Shown: piece after piece, positions 51,367 through 60,329 of the stretch | Layout: every line of letters begins with the position of its first letter | Numbering within the stretch: the first letter of the stretch is position 1 | Assembly (NCBI GenBank): GCA_018398575.1 | Contig: JAGTXZ010000019.1 | Span: 2,604,001-2,668,000 of the forward strand | DNA from: Ampelomyces quisqualis | Taxonomy: Eukaryota > Ascomycota > Dothideomycetes > Pleosporales > Phaeosphaeriaceae | Reading direction: 5' to 3' | DNA: 64,000 nt | Program-made: the position numbers and the translations under genes | Notes under the pieces: model-generated | What the model was told of the DNA's origin: nothing | The model's input: only the letters and a program-made list of their open reading frames with translations | The model's database searches: none

Positions 51367-51412
51367 AGAGTGTTTGTGTAATAGCAACACGTTACCTGCA
51401 CCTAAATACCTT
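51367..51412. repeat. Degenerate copy of the palindrome family after ORF B
   Basis: It reads AGAGTGTTTGTGTAATAGCA followed by ACGTTACCTGCACCTAAATA; arms are only partly complementary. It marks the end of ORF B as the copy at 48,047 marks the end of ORF A. Confidence 0.5.
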
Positions 51413-51764
51413 TACCTTTCTCTAAGTAGATTAGTAATATCTATATATTAGATTCTACCTTTCTATGCAAATGCAGTAAAGTGTAGTACAATATTGCATT
51501 ATTCTAACACTGTAAATACTATACGCCTTACTATTTAACTAGTAATCTAGGCAACACTTTACCTTTTAATATTCTAAAGTTAAGGTTGTACAAAGCGTAG
51601 TACGTTGCCTTTACCTAAAGCCTATCCTCTTTCTAGTAAGTAGTTTTAAACAGTTTAAGAGAATAATTCTGTTTATACCTGTTCTTGTAACTCTTAACGT
51701 AATGCGTTTGTGTTACTTTACACTTTTTCCTTTACCTAATCTCTTCTGCGTAGGCTAGCTAGCT

Positions 51765-51965
51765 CTAATTAACTCTACCTACCTACCTTTACTATATCTT
51801 TACTTATTTACTGTTTCTACTTACCTTTACTCTATCTCTACCTACTTAACTTTACCTACTTACTCTTACCTACTTACTCTTATCTACTTACTTTTACCTT
51901 AACTTTACCCTCTTACTTTTACTTACTTACCTTTACCTTACTTTTACCCTACTCTCTTTATACAC
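51765..51965. repeat. Low-complexity pyrimidine tract (CTTAC/CTTTAC words)
   Basis: About 200 bases consist of irregular repeats of CTTAC, CTTTAC and CCTAC on the plus strand. It is not the telomere repeat. It lies at the change from moderately AT-rich decayed DNA to the extremely AT-rich right-hand part. Confidence 0.75.
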
Positions 51966-52058
51966 TACCCTAAGCAAGGATATATAAGATCTACCTTCTT
52001 GCCCTTGCAAACTCTTCTTCTCCTATACTCTCTTTTAAAAACCTTTGTCCCTCTTACT

Positions 52059-52247
52059 ATGCTGTTGTCTCTTACAGTAAATAATAGTAACACTATAGTT
52101 AATATCCTTTTCTTCCTTATACCTATATATAAGAAAACTTACAAACTTACAGTTACTAAGTTTAAGGAGTTATTTAACAACAAGTTACCTACAGAGATAA
52201 AGAACAAGATATATGCGTACCTCCTTCCTACTAACAAAAAACTCTAA
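52059..52247 (+). CDS. Possible 62-aa protein with F-box-like motif
   Basis: The frame is open from 51,999 but the first ATG is at 52,059, giving 62 residues. The C-terminal part, K-F-K-E-L-F-N-N-K-L-P-T-E-I-K-N-K-I-Y-A, resembles the start of the short F-box/2EXR-like module common in fungi (L-P-x-E-I-x-x-x-I-Y-x-Y). It is much shorter than such proteins normally are, so it may be a gene fragment or a first exon. A pyrimidine-rich tract lies upstream and tandem repeats start directly after the stop. Confidence 0.3.
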   Translation: MLLSLTVNNSNTIVNILFFLIPIYKKTYKLTVTKFKELFNNKLPTEIKNKIYAYLLPTNKKL

Positions 52248-52249
52248 CA

Positions 52250-53525
52250 GGTTATCTAGACAGTTTATCTAGGCCCTTTTGAGCATCTAGACCCTTTTGG
52301 CCCTAGCGCCTCTAGAAGCCTCTAGCACCTTAGTAGACCTTCTACTTGTAACGCTACTACTACTAGAACCTTACTAGCCTTAGCAGTAGCCTACTAAACC
52401 ATAAAAAAAAAAGTTAATCTAGGCCCTTTTATCTAGGCCCTTTTTTCAAAGTAGTTTTTATAGCTTTCTACTATATAACTAAGCTAGAAAATAGTATAAC
52501 TAGCTATACTATAATACTAGAAAGCTTACTAAGCTATAAAAAAAAGTTTTATCTAGACCCTTTTATCTAGGCACTTTTCTAAAGTAGTTTTTATAGCTTT
52601 ATATAATATAACTAAGCTAGAAAATAGTATAAGTAGCTATACTATAATACTAGAAAGATTACTAAGCTATAAAAAAAAAGTTTTATCTAGGCCCTTTTAT
52701 CTAGACCCTTTTATCTAGCGCCTTTTTTTAAAGTAGTTTTTATAGCTTTATATAAGATAACTAAGCTAGAAAATAGTATAAGCAGCTATATTATAATACT
52801 AGAAAGCTTACTAAGCTATAAAAAAAAGTTTTATCTAGGCCCTTTTATCTAGACCCTTTTATCTAGGCCCTTTTCTAAAGTAGTTTTTATAGCTTTATAT
52901 AAGATAACTAAGCTAGAAAATAGTATAAGTAGCTATACTATAATACTAGAAAGCTTACTAAGCTATAAAAAAAAAGTTTTATCTAGGCCCTTTTATCTAG
53001 ACCCTTTTATCTAGGCCCTTTTATCTAGGCCCTTTTATCTAGGCTCTTTTATCTAGGCCCTTTTTTTTAAAGTAGTTTTTATAGCTTTAGAATATATAAC
53101 TAAGCTAGAAAATAGTATAACTAGTTTTTTAAAGTACTAGAAAGCTTACTAGGCTATAAAAAAAAGTTTTATCTAGGCCCTTTTATCTAGGCCTTTTTTT
53201 TATAGTAGTTTATATAGCTCTATAATATATAACTAAGCTAGAAAATACTATAACTAGCTATACTATAATACTAGAAAGCTTACTAAGCTATAAAAAAAAG
53301 TTTTATCTAGGCCCTTTTATCTAAGCTCTTTTATCTAGGCTCTTTTATTAAGGCCCTTTAATCTAGGCTCTTTTATCTAGGCTCTTTTATCTAAACCTTT
53401 TTTTATAGTAGTTTCTATAGCTTTAGAATATATAACTAAGCTAGAAAATAGTATAACTAGTTTTTTATAGTACTAGAAAGCTTACTAGGCTATAAAAAAA
53501 AGTTTTATCTAGGCCCTTTTATCCA
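52250..53525 (+). repeat. Composite tandem repeat: 14-bp units nested in about 140-bp units
   Basis: Runs of the 14-bp unit CTAGGCCCTTTTAT (one to seven per block) alternate with a conserved stretch of about 110 bp (from AAAGTAGTTTTTATAGCTTT to ACTAAGCTATAAAAAAAAG). There are about seven large units between about 52,420 and 53,525. The 14-bp counts differ from block to block, so length change by slippage or unequal exchange is likely. No coding potential is seen. Confidence 0.92.
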
Positions 53526-54257
53526 ACTCATAGCTTGTTAAAAACTTACTAGTTAGATATTTCTAGTAAGTCTCTTTTTTTTAAGTATCTTTTCTAGTAT
53601 AAGTATCAGTTTCTATAAATATCTCTATTTACTTTTTATACTTAAGCTTTTTAAAAATTCTTACTTAAATTCTCTCTTTAGTATAAAGTAAAACTTAACT
53701 TATTAGTTATATATTTATCTAACTAGAGTAGAAGAAAAAAGATCTATATAAAGTAAAGTAAATATAAGAAAATATAAATTTCTAGAAAAGTTAATCCTAA
53801 GTTTTTTTTTTATAATATATATAAAAAAGTATTATCTCTATAAACAAAGGTTAAAAGAAACTTTTTTTTTAAATAAGTATATAAACTATATAGTGTTATA
53901 CTATTTTAATATATTTTCTAAAAATAAGTAAATCTATACTAACTAAAAATAATAGTATAGTATAGAAACAATTTAGAGATTTACTAAAGTACTAAGATTT
54001 AAAACTTAAAAACGCTAGCCTAAGTTCCTTTACTTCTTTTAAAAAAAATCTATTTTTTAAGAAATAGAAGAAAAAAACTATAAAGAAAAATATATATTAT
54101 TAAAAGAAACTAGTAGGTAGTATCTATATTATACTCCTTACTTCCTTCTTCTCTATTTTCTTCTAACTCTTCTAGTAAAGTAAGAGTTTCTTTATTAAAA
54201 AAGGTAGAAATACTAAATAGAATTAGTTAAAGTACTTTTTATTATTATATATATAAC
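53526..54257. other. Very AT-rich spacer
   Basis: This stretch has almost no CpA or TpG and no frame of note. It is the downstream flank of the leftward 132-aa gene. No repeat period was noticed. Confidence 0.5.
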
Positions 54258-54707
54258 TTACTTTTCTAGTTCTTTTTCTAAAATATTAGAAACTCTTTCC
54301 TTTACTAGAGACTCTAGGTCTACTTTATTTTTAAGGTATATAACTTTATCTATAACTTTAGAGTTATAATAACTAAAGTAGAACTCTTCTTTTATATTAG
54401 AAGTAGCTATAATTAGAATAAATCTAGTATAGCCTAGTTCTAAGCCTAGTTATAGTTAGTAAATTCTTTTTTCTAGCGTTAAAAAGATATACTTACTTCT
54501 ATTATAAATATAGTTAACTAAGCTAGGTAGCTTATTATAATTTACTAGATAAGCTAAAAAGCCTACTACTTTATTACTTTCCAAATCTCTAAGATTATAT
54601 ACCTTTCTACCTATAGTATAGGTAGAAACTAAAGATAAACTAGAGAGATTTGTTTTAATAAACTCTTTAGCTTCTAGAGTATTATAATTAGGCTTAGAGT
54701 AGGACAT
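54258..54707 (-). CDS. 132-aa protein of unknown function, two exons
   Basis: Exon 1 (54,707-54,497) and exon 2 (54,445-54,258) are joined by a 51-nt intron (54,446-54,496) with donor GTAAGT, a perfect TACTAAC branch site and acceptor AACTAG. Splicing is phase 1 and joins Y-N-R-S to L-E-L-G-Y-T-R, opening another 61 codons to a TAA. The protein has no Cys, His, Gln or Trp, and Met only at the start. It is predicted to be soluble and mixed helical, with a Lys/Glu-rich C-terminal helix. It is divergent from the giant helicase gene 1.2 kb away and shares its codon style. The intact frame plus textbook intron make it very probably real. The function is unknown. Confidence 0.75.
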
Positions 54708-54827
54708 TTTCTAAATATATATATTAGTTTTATTTTATAAGTAGTAGTATAGAGTAGAACTTACTAGAATAGAGTTTAAAGTAGATACTATAAAATAGAT
54801 AGATAGGTTTCTATAGCTTATAGTATG

Positions 54828-54858
<31 letters not shown>

Positions 54859-55950
54859 GTAGATAGATAGTTAGATAGTTTAATAGTTAGATAGAAGATT
54901 AGATAGAGAGTTTAAAATAGTTAAATCTTAAGCTCTATATATAGTTAAAAACGCTAGATTATTACTAAGACTTTAATTACTTAAAACTTTATTAGTAGTA
55001 CTATAACTATAAATTGAATTTCAATTAATTACTAGTACTATTATTATTAAAGAATTATAGTAGTCTAGTTAAATTATATTAAAAGAAATATACTTATTCT
55101 ATTTAGGTATAGTACTAGTATAATTTAACCTATTATAGTAGTATAATACTAATTCTATTAAACTATTATACTTGTATAACTTGATATATAATAGAATTAT
55201 AATACTTATTCTTTTAAACTTTAGTACTAGTATAATTCTATTTAGAGTAGTAGATATAATAATCCTTTTTAGTATAGTACTAGTATAATTTACTTTAGGC
55301 TATAGATATATACTAATTCTATTCTAGTAGAGTACTACTATTATTTACATAAAACCTATACATAGAAAGTAATTATATTAATATTTACTATAAGTATAAT
55401 CTCTTTAGTCTAAGAAGATATGAAATAATTGTATTATAGTATTTTACTAGTATAATCTAATTTATTATAGTAAATCATTTATAATTCTATTTAAGTAAAG
55501 TATTAGTATAATCTAATTTATAACTATTAATATATACTAATTTTTTTAAAGTAAGGTACTTATATATTCTATTTAATAATAGTTAATATCTTCTAATTAC
55601 TTTAGAGTATACTACTAGCCAAACTAAGCTAATTATATTATAGTTTATTCTATTAAAGTATTATACTAGTAAAATATCTTTACTGCTACTATAATGTTTT
55701 TATAGTATATTAATATTAATACTATTATAAGTAGAATAATAAGAAGTATTAACTAGCTACGTTTTAATATAAAAGTAGCTACTATCTTCTACTTCTATTC
55801 TTTACTCTCTTACCTTACAGTTAACTCTTTCTACTACTAACTTTATACACCTAGTATTTCCTTTTAAAAAAAAATCTTACTATATTATTAAGTATATCTT
55901 CTCTTTTCTATTATTTATTTATAATTACTAACTATTACAATAGAAAAAAA
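54708..55950. promoter_or_regulatory. Divergent intergenic region with GATA microsatellite and repeated ACTAGTATAAT motif
   Basis: These 1.24 kb separate the two open genes and should hold both promoters. A tetranucleotide tract of about 17 GATA units lies at about 54,829-54,900. Between 55,110 and 55,680 the motif ACTAGTATAAT, or a one-base variant, recurs at about 55,113, 55,223, 55,279, 55,445 and 55,501. A short homopolymer of A precedes the ATG at 55,951. Any binding role for these motifs is speculation. Confidence 0.55.
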
Positions 55951-58900
55951 ATGCCTAGTACTACCTATACTCCTACCCAAAATCTCGGTTTCAATATTAG
56001 CTATAATAAGGATTTAAAAGTATTATTTTGTAGTAATAAAGAGTGTTTAACTAGTCTTAATAGTACTACTAATATTATAGAACTAGTTAAAAAGCACTTT
56101 AAAAAGCATAAGATTTCTTTAAAAGATCTAAAGGTTAAAGAATTATTAAAAGAACTAGAAAAGTTAGATTTTAATAGTTGTAAAGATTTAAAAACTATAG
56201 GAAATTATAAGTATTACTTTAAAGAATTAGGAGAACCTAAAGAAGCTTATTACTGTAAAGTAAAAGAGTGCTATCAAATCTTTACTACTAAACCTAATAT
56301 TTATAAGCACTTAATAGAGCACTATTATAGAGAAGAAATAGAAGATATAAGAGATAAGAGTAGATATATTAAAAGAAATATTCTTATACAAAGTTTATTT
56401 ACTAAAAAAGATATAAGAAACTATTTTATTATTAAAGATACTAGTAGTAATACTAGTATTACTACTAATAACAATAGTTCTACTATAGTTATAAGTAGTA
56501 AAAATAGTAGTATAAATACTAAAGAAATTGATTTAGCTAATAGCTATAGAAAAGAGTTAGAAGAGTTTAATAGTAATAGTTTACTAAGCTTTACTACTTT
56601 AGAAAGTAGAGAGATACCTTCTAATATTAATAAAACGAAGTTCTATTTATATTTAAATAATAAAAGTCTTAATAGTTTACTTAAACTAGTAGTTATACCT
56701 ATAAAAGTTACTAATACTCTAGAAGATACTATAGAGTATAATTTATATATATTAGTAGAGTCTATTCTATATTCTATAGAGCCTCTTGTTAATAAACTTA
56801 ATAGAAAGCTTAGGCAGCAATTAAATACAGAAGTATTAGCTACTAATAAAGAAAAGAACTTAAAAGACTTTAATTTATTATCTAGTAAAGATGTAAAAAG
56901 AAAATACTATAAGTATATTAGTTTATTTATAGTATATCTATATAGAGTTTATAAAGATAAAAGTAAAGATAAAAGCTCTATAGAAAAGCAGCCTATTATA
57001 GAATCTAATATAGAATCTAATCTAGATACTATTATAGATTTTATAAAAGATTTTATTAATGAAACTAGAGAAAGTCTAGAAGATAATATTCTAGATAAAT
57101 TATATAAAAAATTAGAAGATAATATTAAGCTTAATTTACTAGATATTATTAGTATTCTATTAGAGCAAAGATTAGTACAAGAAGATCTAGAAGAATATCC
57201 TAGTTTTAATAGCCCTCTTATAACGTTTCTAGCTATTAAAAGTATTAATTTAGTTACTAGAACTACTAAAGAAGCTATTAATATAGAGCAGGATTGCTCT
57301 TATTTAATCTATACTTTAAGACTATTTTCTATAGCTATAATAGATACTAAATATAAAAGATTAAAAGAAAATAACAATAGTATTAACTTAGAAGAAGTAT
57401 TCTTAGATTACTATAATAGAAACTTAAACTTTAATTCTACTAATAGCTTTGAAGAATTAACACAAATTAGAGCTTATACTAGAGCTATAGCTAATAATAG
57501 TCTAGCTAAAGCTAATATTCGAGATATAAAATTAGATACTATTATAGTAGATAATACGTTAGAAGTTACTATTAGTAGTATTTATAAGTTATATATTAAT
57601 ATAGAAGATAGTTTAGAAAGGTTTTTATTTTCTAGAATATTATATTTAAATCCTAGTAATCTAGATTTAGATTTTAATAAACTAGAAGATAATATTAGTA
57701 ATACTAGCTATAACTATAGCTTTTTAGAAGATTCTAATAATATGAGAAAGTATAGTATAGATAGTTATAGTATTTTTCTTATTAAAAGACTAGAAGATAC
57801 TAATTCTATATTTTCTAAGTATTTTATAAATAGTGTAGATACTAATAGTAATATAGATTTTAATATAAGTAATATTAAAAAATACTTTAAAGATAGAGTA
57901 GAATTTATTAGACTTTTAGGCTTAGCTTTCTATCTATTAGGAGCCTGTCCTATTAGAGGAACTGAAGTAGAGATTTTAAAATATAGTAATAGTATAGAAC
58001 TAGGCTATAGAAATCTATTTATAGATAATATAACAAAGCTTATAAAAGTAGAGACTAGTTATAGTAAGTCTAATAACTTAACAAATAGAGATAATAATAT
58101 AGTTAGGTTCTTAAGTCCTAAATTTAGCTATTTATTAAAAGTTTATATAGCTCTAGGTATACCTTTCTATAATTTTCTAAACTATAAAGTTTTTAATAAA
58201 AAGAAAAGTAGTTCTTATATTCTAGAGGTTAATAATAGACTTTTAACTAGTAAAGAAATATCTAACCTACTTAGTTTAAAAAGCTTAGAAATATTAGGTA
58301 TAAAGCTTTCTATATCTAGTTACAGACAAGCTATTAAATATATATTAGTAAATAGATTAAATCTAGATTTAGATTCTATTCTAGAAGAAGAAGAAGAAAA
58401 TAATATAGAAGATACTCTATTTAATCATACTACTAGAATTGCGCTAGGAAACTACGCTAGAAGTACTAATACTTTATCTAATAAAACTACTAGTTTAGAG
58501 CAAAAATCTATAGATTTTACTAGTAAAGTATTTAGGTATTTTAAGCTAGATAAAAGAACTTTAAATAAAGATTTAAAAGTATTTAATCCTATAGCTTCTA
58601 GTTTAGAAAAAGCTATTATAGAAGATACAGTAACAAAAGCGAATAGTAATACCAAAAGTATAGAAGAATTAATAGAAGACATTAATATTATAAGCTCTTC
58701 TTTTAAAGGAAGTAATATAGAAAAAGAGTCTAAAAGTAGTTCTAGTACTTCTAGTAGTTCTAGTAGTTCGAAAGTTATTTATAATAATATAGATTTTAAT
58801 AACTATAGTAATACTAAAGGTAATTTTAATTTAGCTAATAGTATACAAGAAACATTAGATAAAGTATATAATAAAAGTATTAATAGGTTAGAGAATTTAA

Positions 58901-60279
58901 ATACTATAGATAATATAGAAGATAGAGAAGATAGAGAAGATAGAGAAGATATAGAAGATATAGAAGGTATAGAAGGTATAGAAGACAGAGAAGATATAGA
59001 AGAGACTAGTACTGTTAGAAGTAACTTATTAGTTACTAAAAGAAATAGACCTATTATAGTAAGTTCTAGCTCTAGTTCTACTATTTCTTTAGGAAATAAA
59101 AATAGAAATAAAACTATAAAGTTAAGAAAAAAGATTAGTCCTAAAGTAATTATATCTAAGAAGAAAATAGACTCTAATCTTTATAAGAAAGTTAGTACTT
59201 TAGATATAGAAAGAAAGAAAAAGTTAAAAGATAATAAAATTAGTAGTTTAACAAATAGTAGTAATAGTATAAAAAGTAGTAGTAGTAATCGTAGTAGTAA
59301 TAGTAGTAGTAATAGTAGTAGTAAACCTAAGCTTATTCGATTTAGAAATAAAAGAAGTTTAGCTATTATTAGAAAGCCTAAAGGTTATAAACCTATAGAT
59401 AAAGTAAAAGTCTATTTAAAGAAAGATCTTATACCTATAAGTAGTTCTAGTTCTAGGTCTAGTACTAGATCTAGTACTAAATCTAGTATAAAGTCTAATA
59501 AAATAAGTAGTTTAGAGAGTAACTTAAGAAAGTCTTTAGGTATTACTATATTAGATACAAAAGATATAGACGTAGAAGTAAATAATATATTAAAAGAAAG
59601 AGAATCTAATACTAGTCTTAAAAGTAATAAGTTAACTAGTATACTAAATAAAGTTAAAGGGTTTAGAGATAAAGATTTTAAAGTAGTTAAAGATAATAAG
59701 AAGAAAAAGCTTATAGTTTATAATAATAGTAGTCTTTCTTTAGCTTCTTTAAAAGACTTAAAAGATACTAGTAATAAAAAAGAAAATAATAAAGATATAG
59801 ATAATAAGAGTAAGGCAATAGATAATAAGTTTATAGATATAGATACTATAGATATAGATACTTCTAATAGAGATAATTCTAATATAGAGAGTATAGAACT
59901 TCTATCTAGTTTAAGAAATAGCTCTAGTAGTTCTTCTACTAATAAAGAAATAAGTACTTTAAAAGATTTAGAAAGTTTAGAGAAGTTAGAAGATTTAGAA
60001 GATATAGAAGATATAAGTAGCTTAGAAGACAGTTCTAACTCTACTAGTACTAATAGTACTAGAAGAAATAGTTATAAAGAATATATTAAAGATCTAGAAA
60101 ATAAAGCTAAAATTACTAGTAATAGAAGTAGTATTAGTAATAGTAATCTAAATAATTTAGAAGAATTAGAGTCTATAGATTCTAAAGTTAGCTCTAGTAA
60201 TAGAAGTAGTAGTATAAATAATTTAGTTCGAAAAGATACAATAGAAGATAGTAATAATAGTAAAGATTTAAAAAAATAG
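55951..60279 (+). CDS. 5' part of giant C2H2 / OrsD(DUF3505)-like, recombinase-like protein
   Basis: This frame is open for 1,442 codons in DNA where neighbouring frames are full of stops. Two C2H2 fingers are exact: C27-C32-H49-H53 and C102-C107-H120-H124, spaced as in OrsD/DUF3505 proteins. Residues about 230-870 resemble the middle domain of RecQ-linked fungal element proteins, with G-A-C-P-I-R669-G-T-E, R-F-L-S-P, Y-R792-Q and H826-T-T-R829..Y835; Y863 is another candidate. The Arg / His-x-x-Arg / Tyr pattern suggests, but does not prove, a tyrosine-recombinase fold. Residues about 880-1,436 are a Ser/Asn/Lys/acidic linker that includes an E-D-R-E-D repeat near 990. The frame has no Trp, 7 Cys, 5 His and 2 Met, and 8 of those Cys and His are the finger ligands. 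It probably continues into the helicase frame just downstream. Confidence 0.85.
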   Translation: MPSTTYTPTQNLGFNISYNKDLKVLFCSNKECLTSLNSTTNIIELVKKHFKKHKISLKDLKVKELLKELEKLDFNSCKDLKTIGNYKYYFKELGEPKEAYYCKVKECYQIFTTKPNIYKHLIEHYYREEIEDIRDKSRYIKRNILIQSLFTKKDIRNYFIIKDTSSNTSITTNNNSSTIVISSKNSSINTKEIDLANSYRKELEEFNSNSLLSFTTLESREIPSNINKTKFYLYLNNKSLNSLLKLVVIPIKVTNTLEDTIEYNLYILVESILYSIEPLVNKLNRKLRQQLNTEVLATNKEKNLKDFNLLSSKDVKRKYYKYISLFIVYLYRVYKDKSKDKSSIEKQPIIESNIESNLDTIIDFIKDFINETRESLEDNILDKLYKKLEDNIKLNLLDIISILLEQRLVQEDLEEYPSFNSPLITFLAIKSINLVTRTTKEAINIEQDCSYLIYTLRLFSIAIIDTKYKRLKENNNSINLEEVFLDYYNRNLNFNSTNSFEELTQIRAYTRAIANNSLAKANIRDIKLDTIIVDNTLEVTISSIYKLYINIEDSLERFLFSRILYLNPSNLDLDFNKLEDNISNTSYNYSFLEDSNNMRKYSIDSYSIFLIKRLEDTNSIFSKYFINSVDTNSNIDFNISNIKKYFKDRVEFIRLLGLAFYLLGACPIRGTEVEILKYSNSIELGYRNLFIDNITKLIKVETSYSKSNNLTNRDNNIVRFLSPKFSYLLKVYIALGIPFYNFLNYKVFNKKKSSSYILEVNNRLLTSKEISNLLSLKSLEILGIKLSISSYRQAIKYILVNRLNLDLDSILEEEEENNIEDTLFNHTTRIALGNYARSTNTLSNKTTSLEQKSIDFTSKVFRYFKLDKRTLNKDLKVFNPIASSLEKAIIEDTVTKANSNTKSIEELIEDINIISSSFKGSNIEKESKSSSSTSSSSSSSKVIYNNIDFNNYSNTKGNFNLANSIQETLDKVYNKSINRLENLNTIDNIEDREDREDREDIEDIEGIEGIEDREDIEETSTVRSNLLVTKRNRPIIVSSSSSSTISLGNKNRNKTIKLRKKISPKVIISKKKIDSNLYKKVSTLDIERKKKLKDNKISSLTNSSNSIKSSSSNRSSNSSSNSSSKPKLIRFRNKRSLAIIRKPKGYKPIDKVKVYLKKDLIPISSSSSRSSTRSSTKSSIKSNKISSLESNLRKSLGITILDTKDIDVEVNNILKERESNTSLKSNKLTSILNKVKGFRDKDFKVVKDNKKKKLIVYNNSSLSLASLKDLKDTSNKKENNKDIDNKSKAIDNKFIDIDTIDIDTSNRDNSNIESIELLSSLRNSSSSSSTNKEISTLKDLESLEKLEDLEDIEDISSLEDSSNSTSTNSTRRNSYKEYIKDLENKAKITSNRSSISNSNLNNLEELESIDSKVSSSNRSSSINNLVRKDTIEDSNNSKDLKK

Positions 60280-60312
60280 AAAGTAGTTATAAAACAACTT
60301 CTTCTATATTAG
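60260..60312 (+). other. Junction between the two large frames: candidate intron or -1 frameshift site
   Basis: GTAAAG at 60,260 and ATATTAG ending at 60,312 bound 53 bases with a CT-rich tract before the acceptor. Removing them joins codon 1,436 to the helicase frame in phase and gives a 2,237-aa protein. The same bases also hold the slippery heptamer T-TTA-AAA in the zero frame, followed by AAA-TAG; a -1 slip would enter the same helicase frame. The branch site is weak. The 53-base length fits the other introns here (47-56), so I favour the intron. Confidence 0.6.
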
Positions 60313-60329
60313 ATAAAGATATAGAGTAT

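Noticed and set aside
58452..58682. 76-aa minus-strand ORF within the giant gene
   Set aside because: Antisense shadow of the intact recombinase-like frame.
55951..60279. Starship captain (DUF3435 tyrosine recombinase)
   Set aside because: Two N-terminal C2H2 fingers and a fused RecQ helicase match OrsD/DUF3505-RecQ proteins better, and no cargo region or captain-style 5' position is visible.
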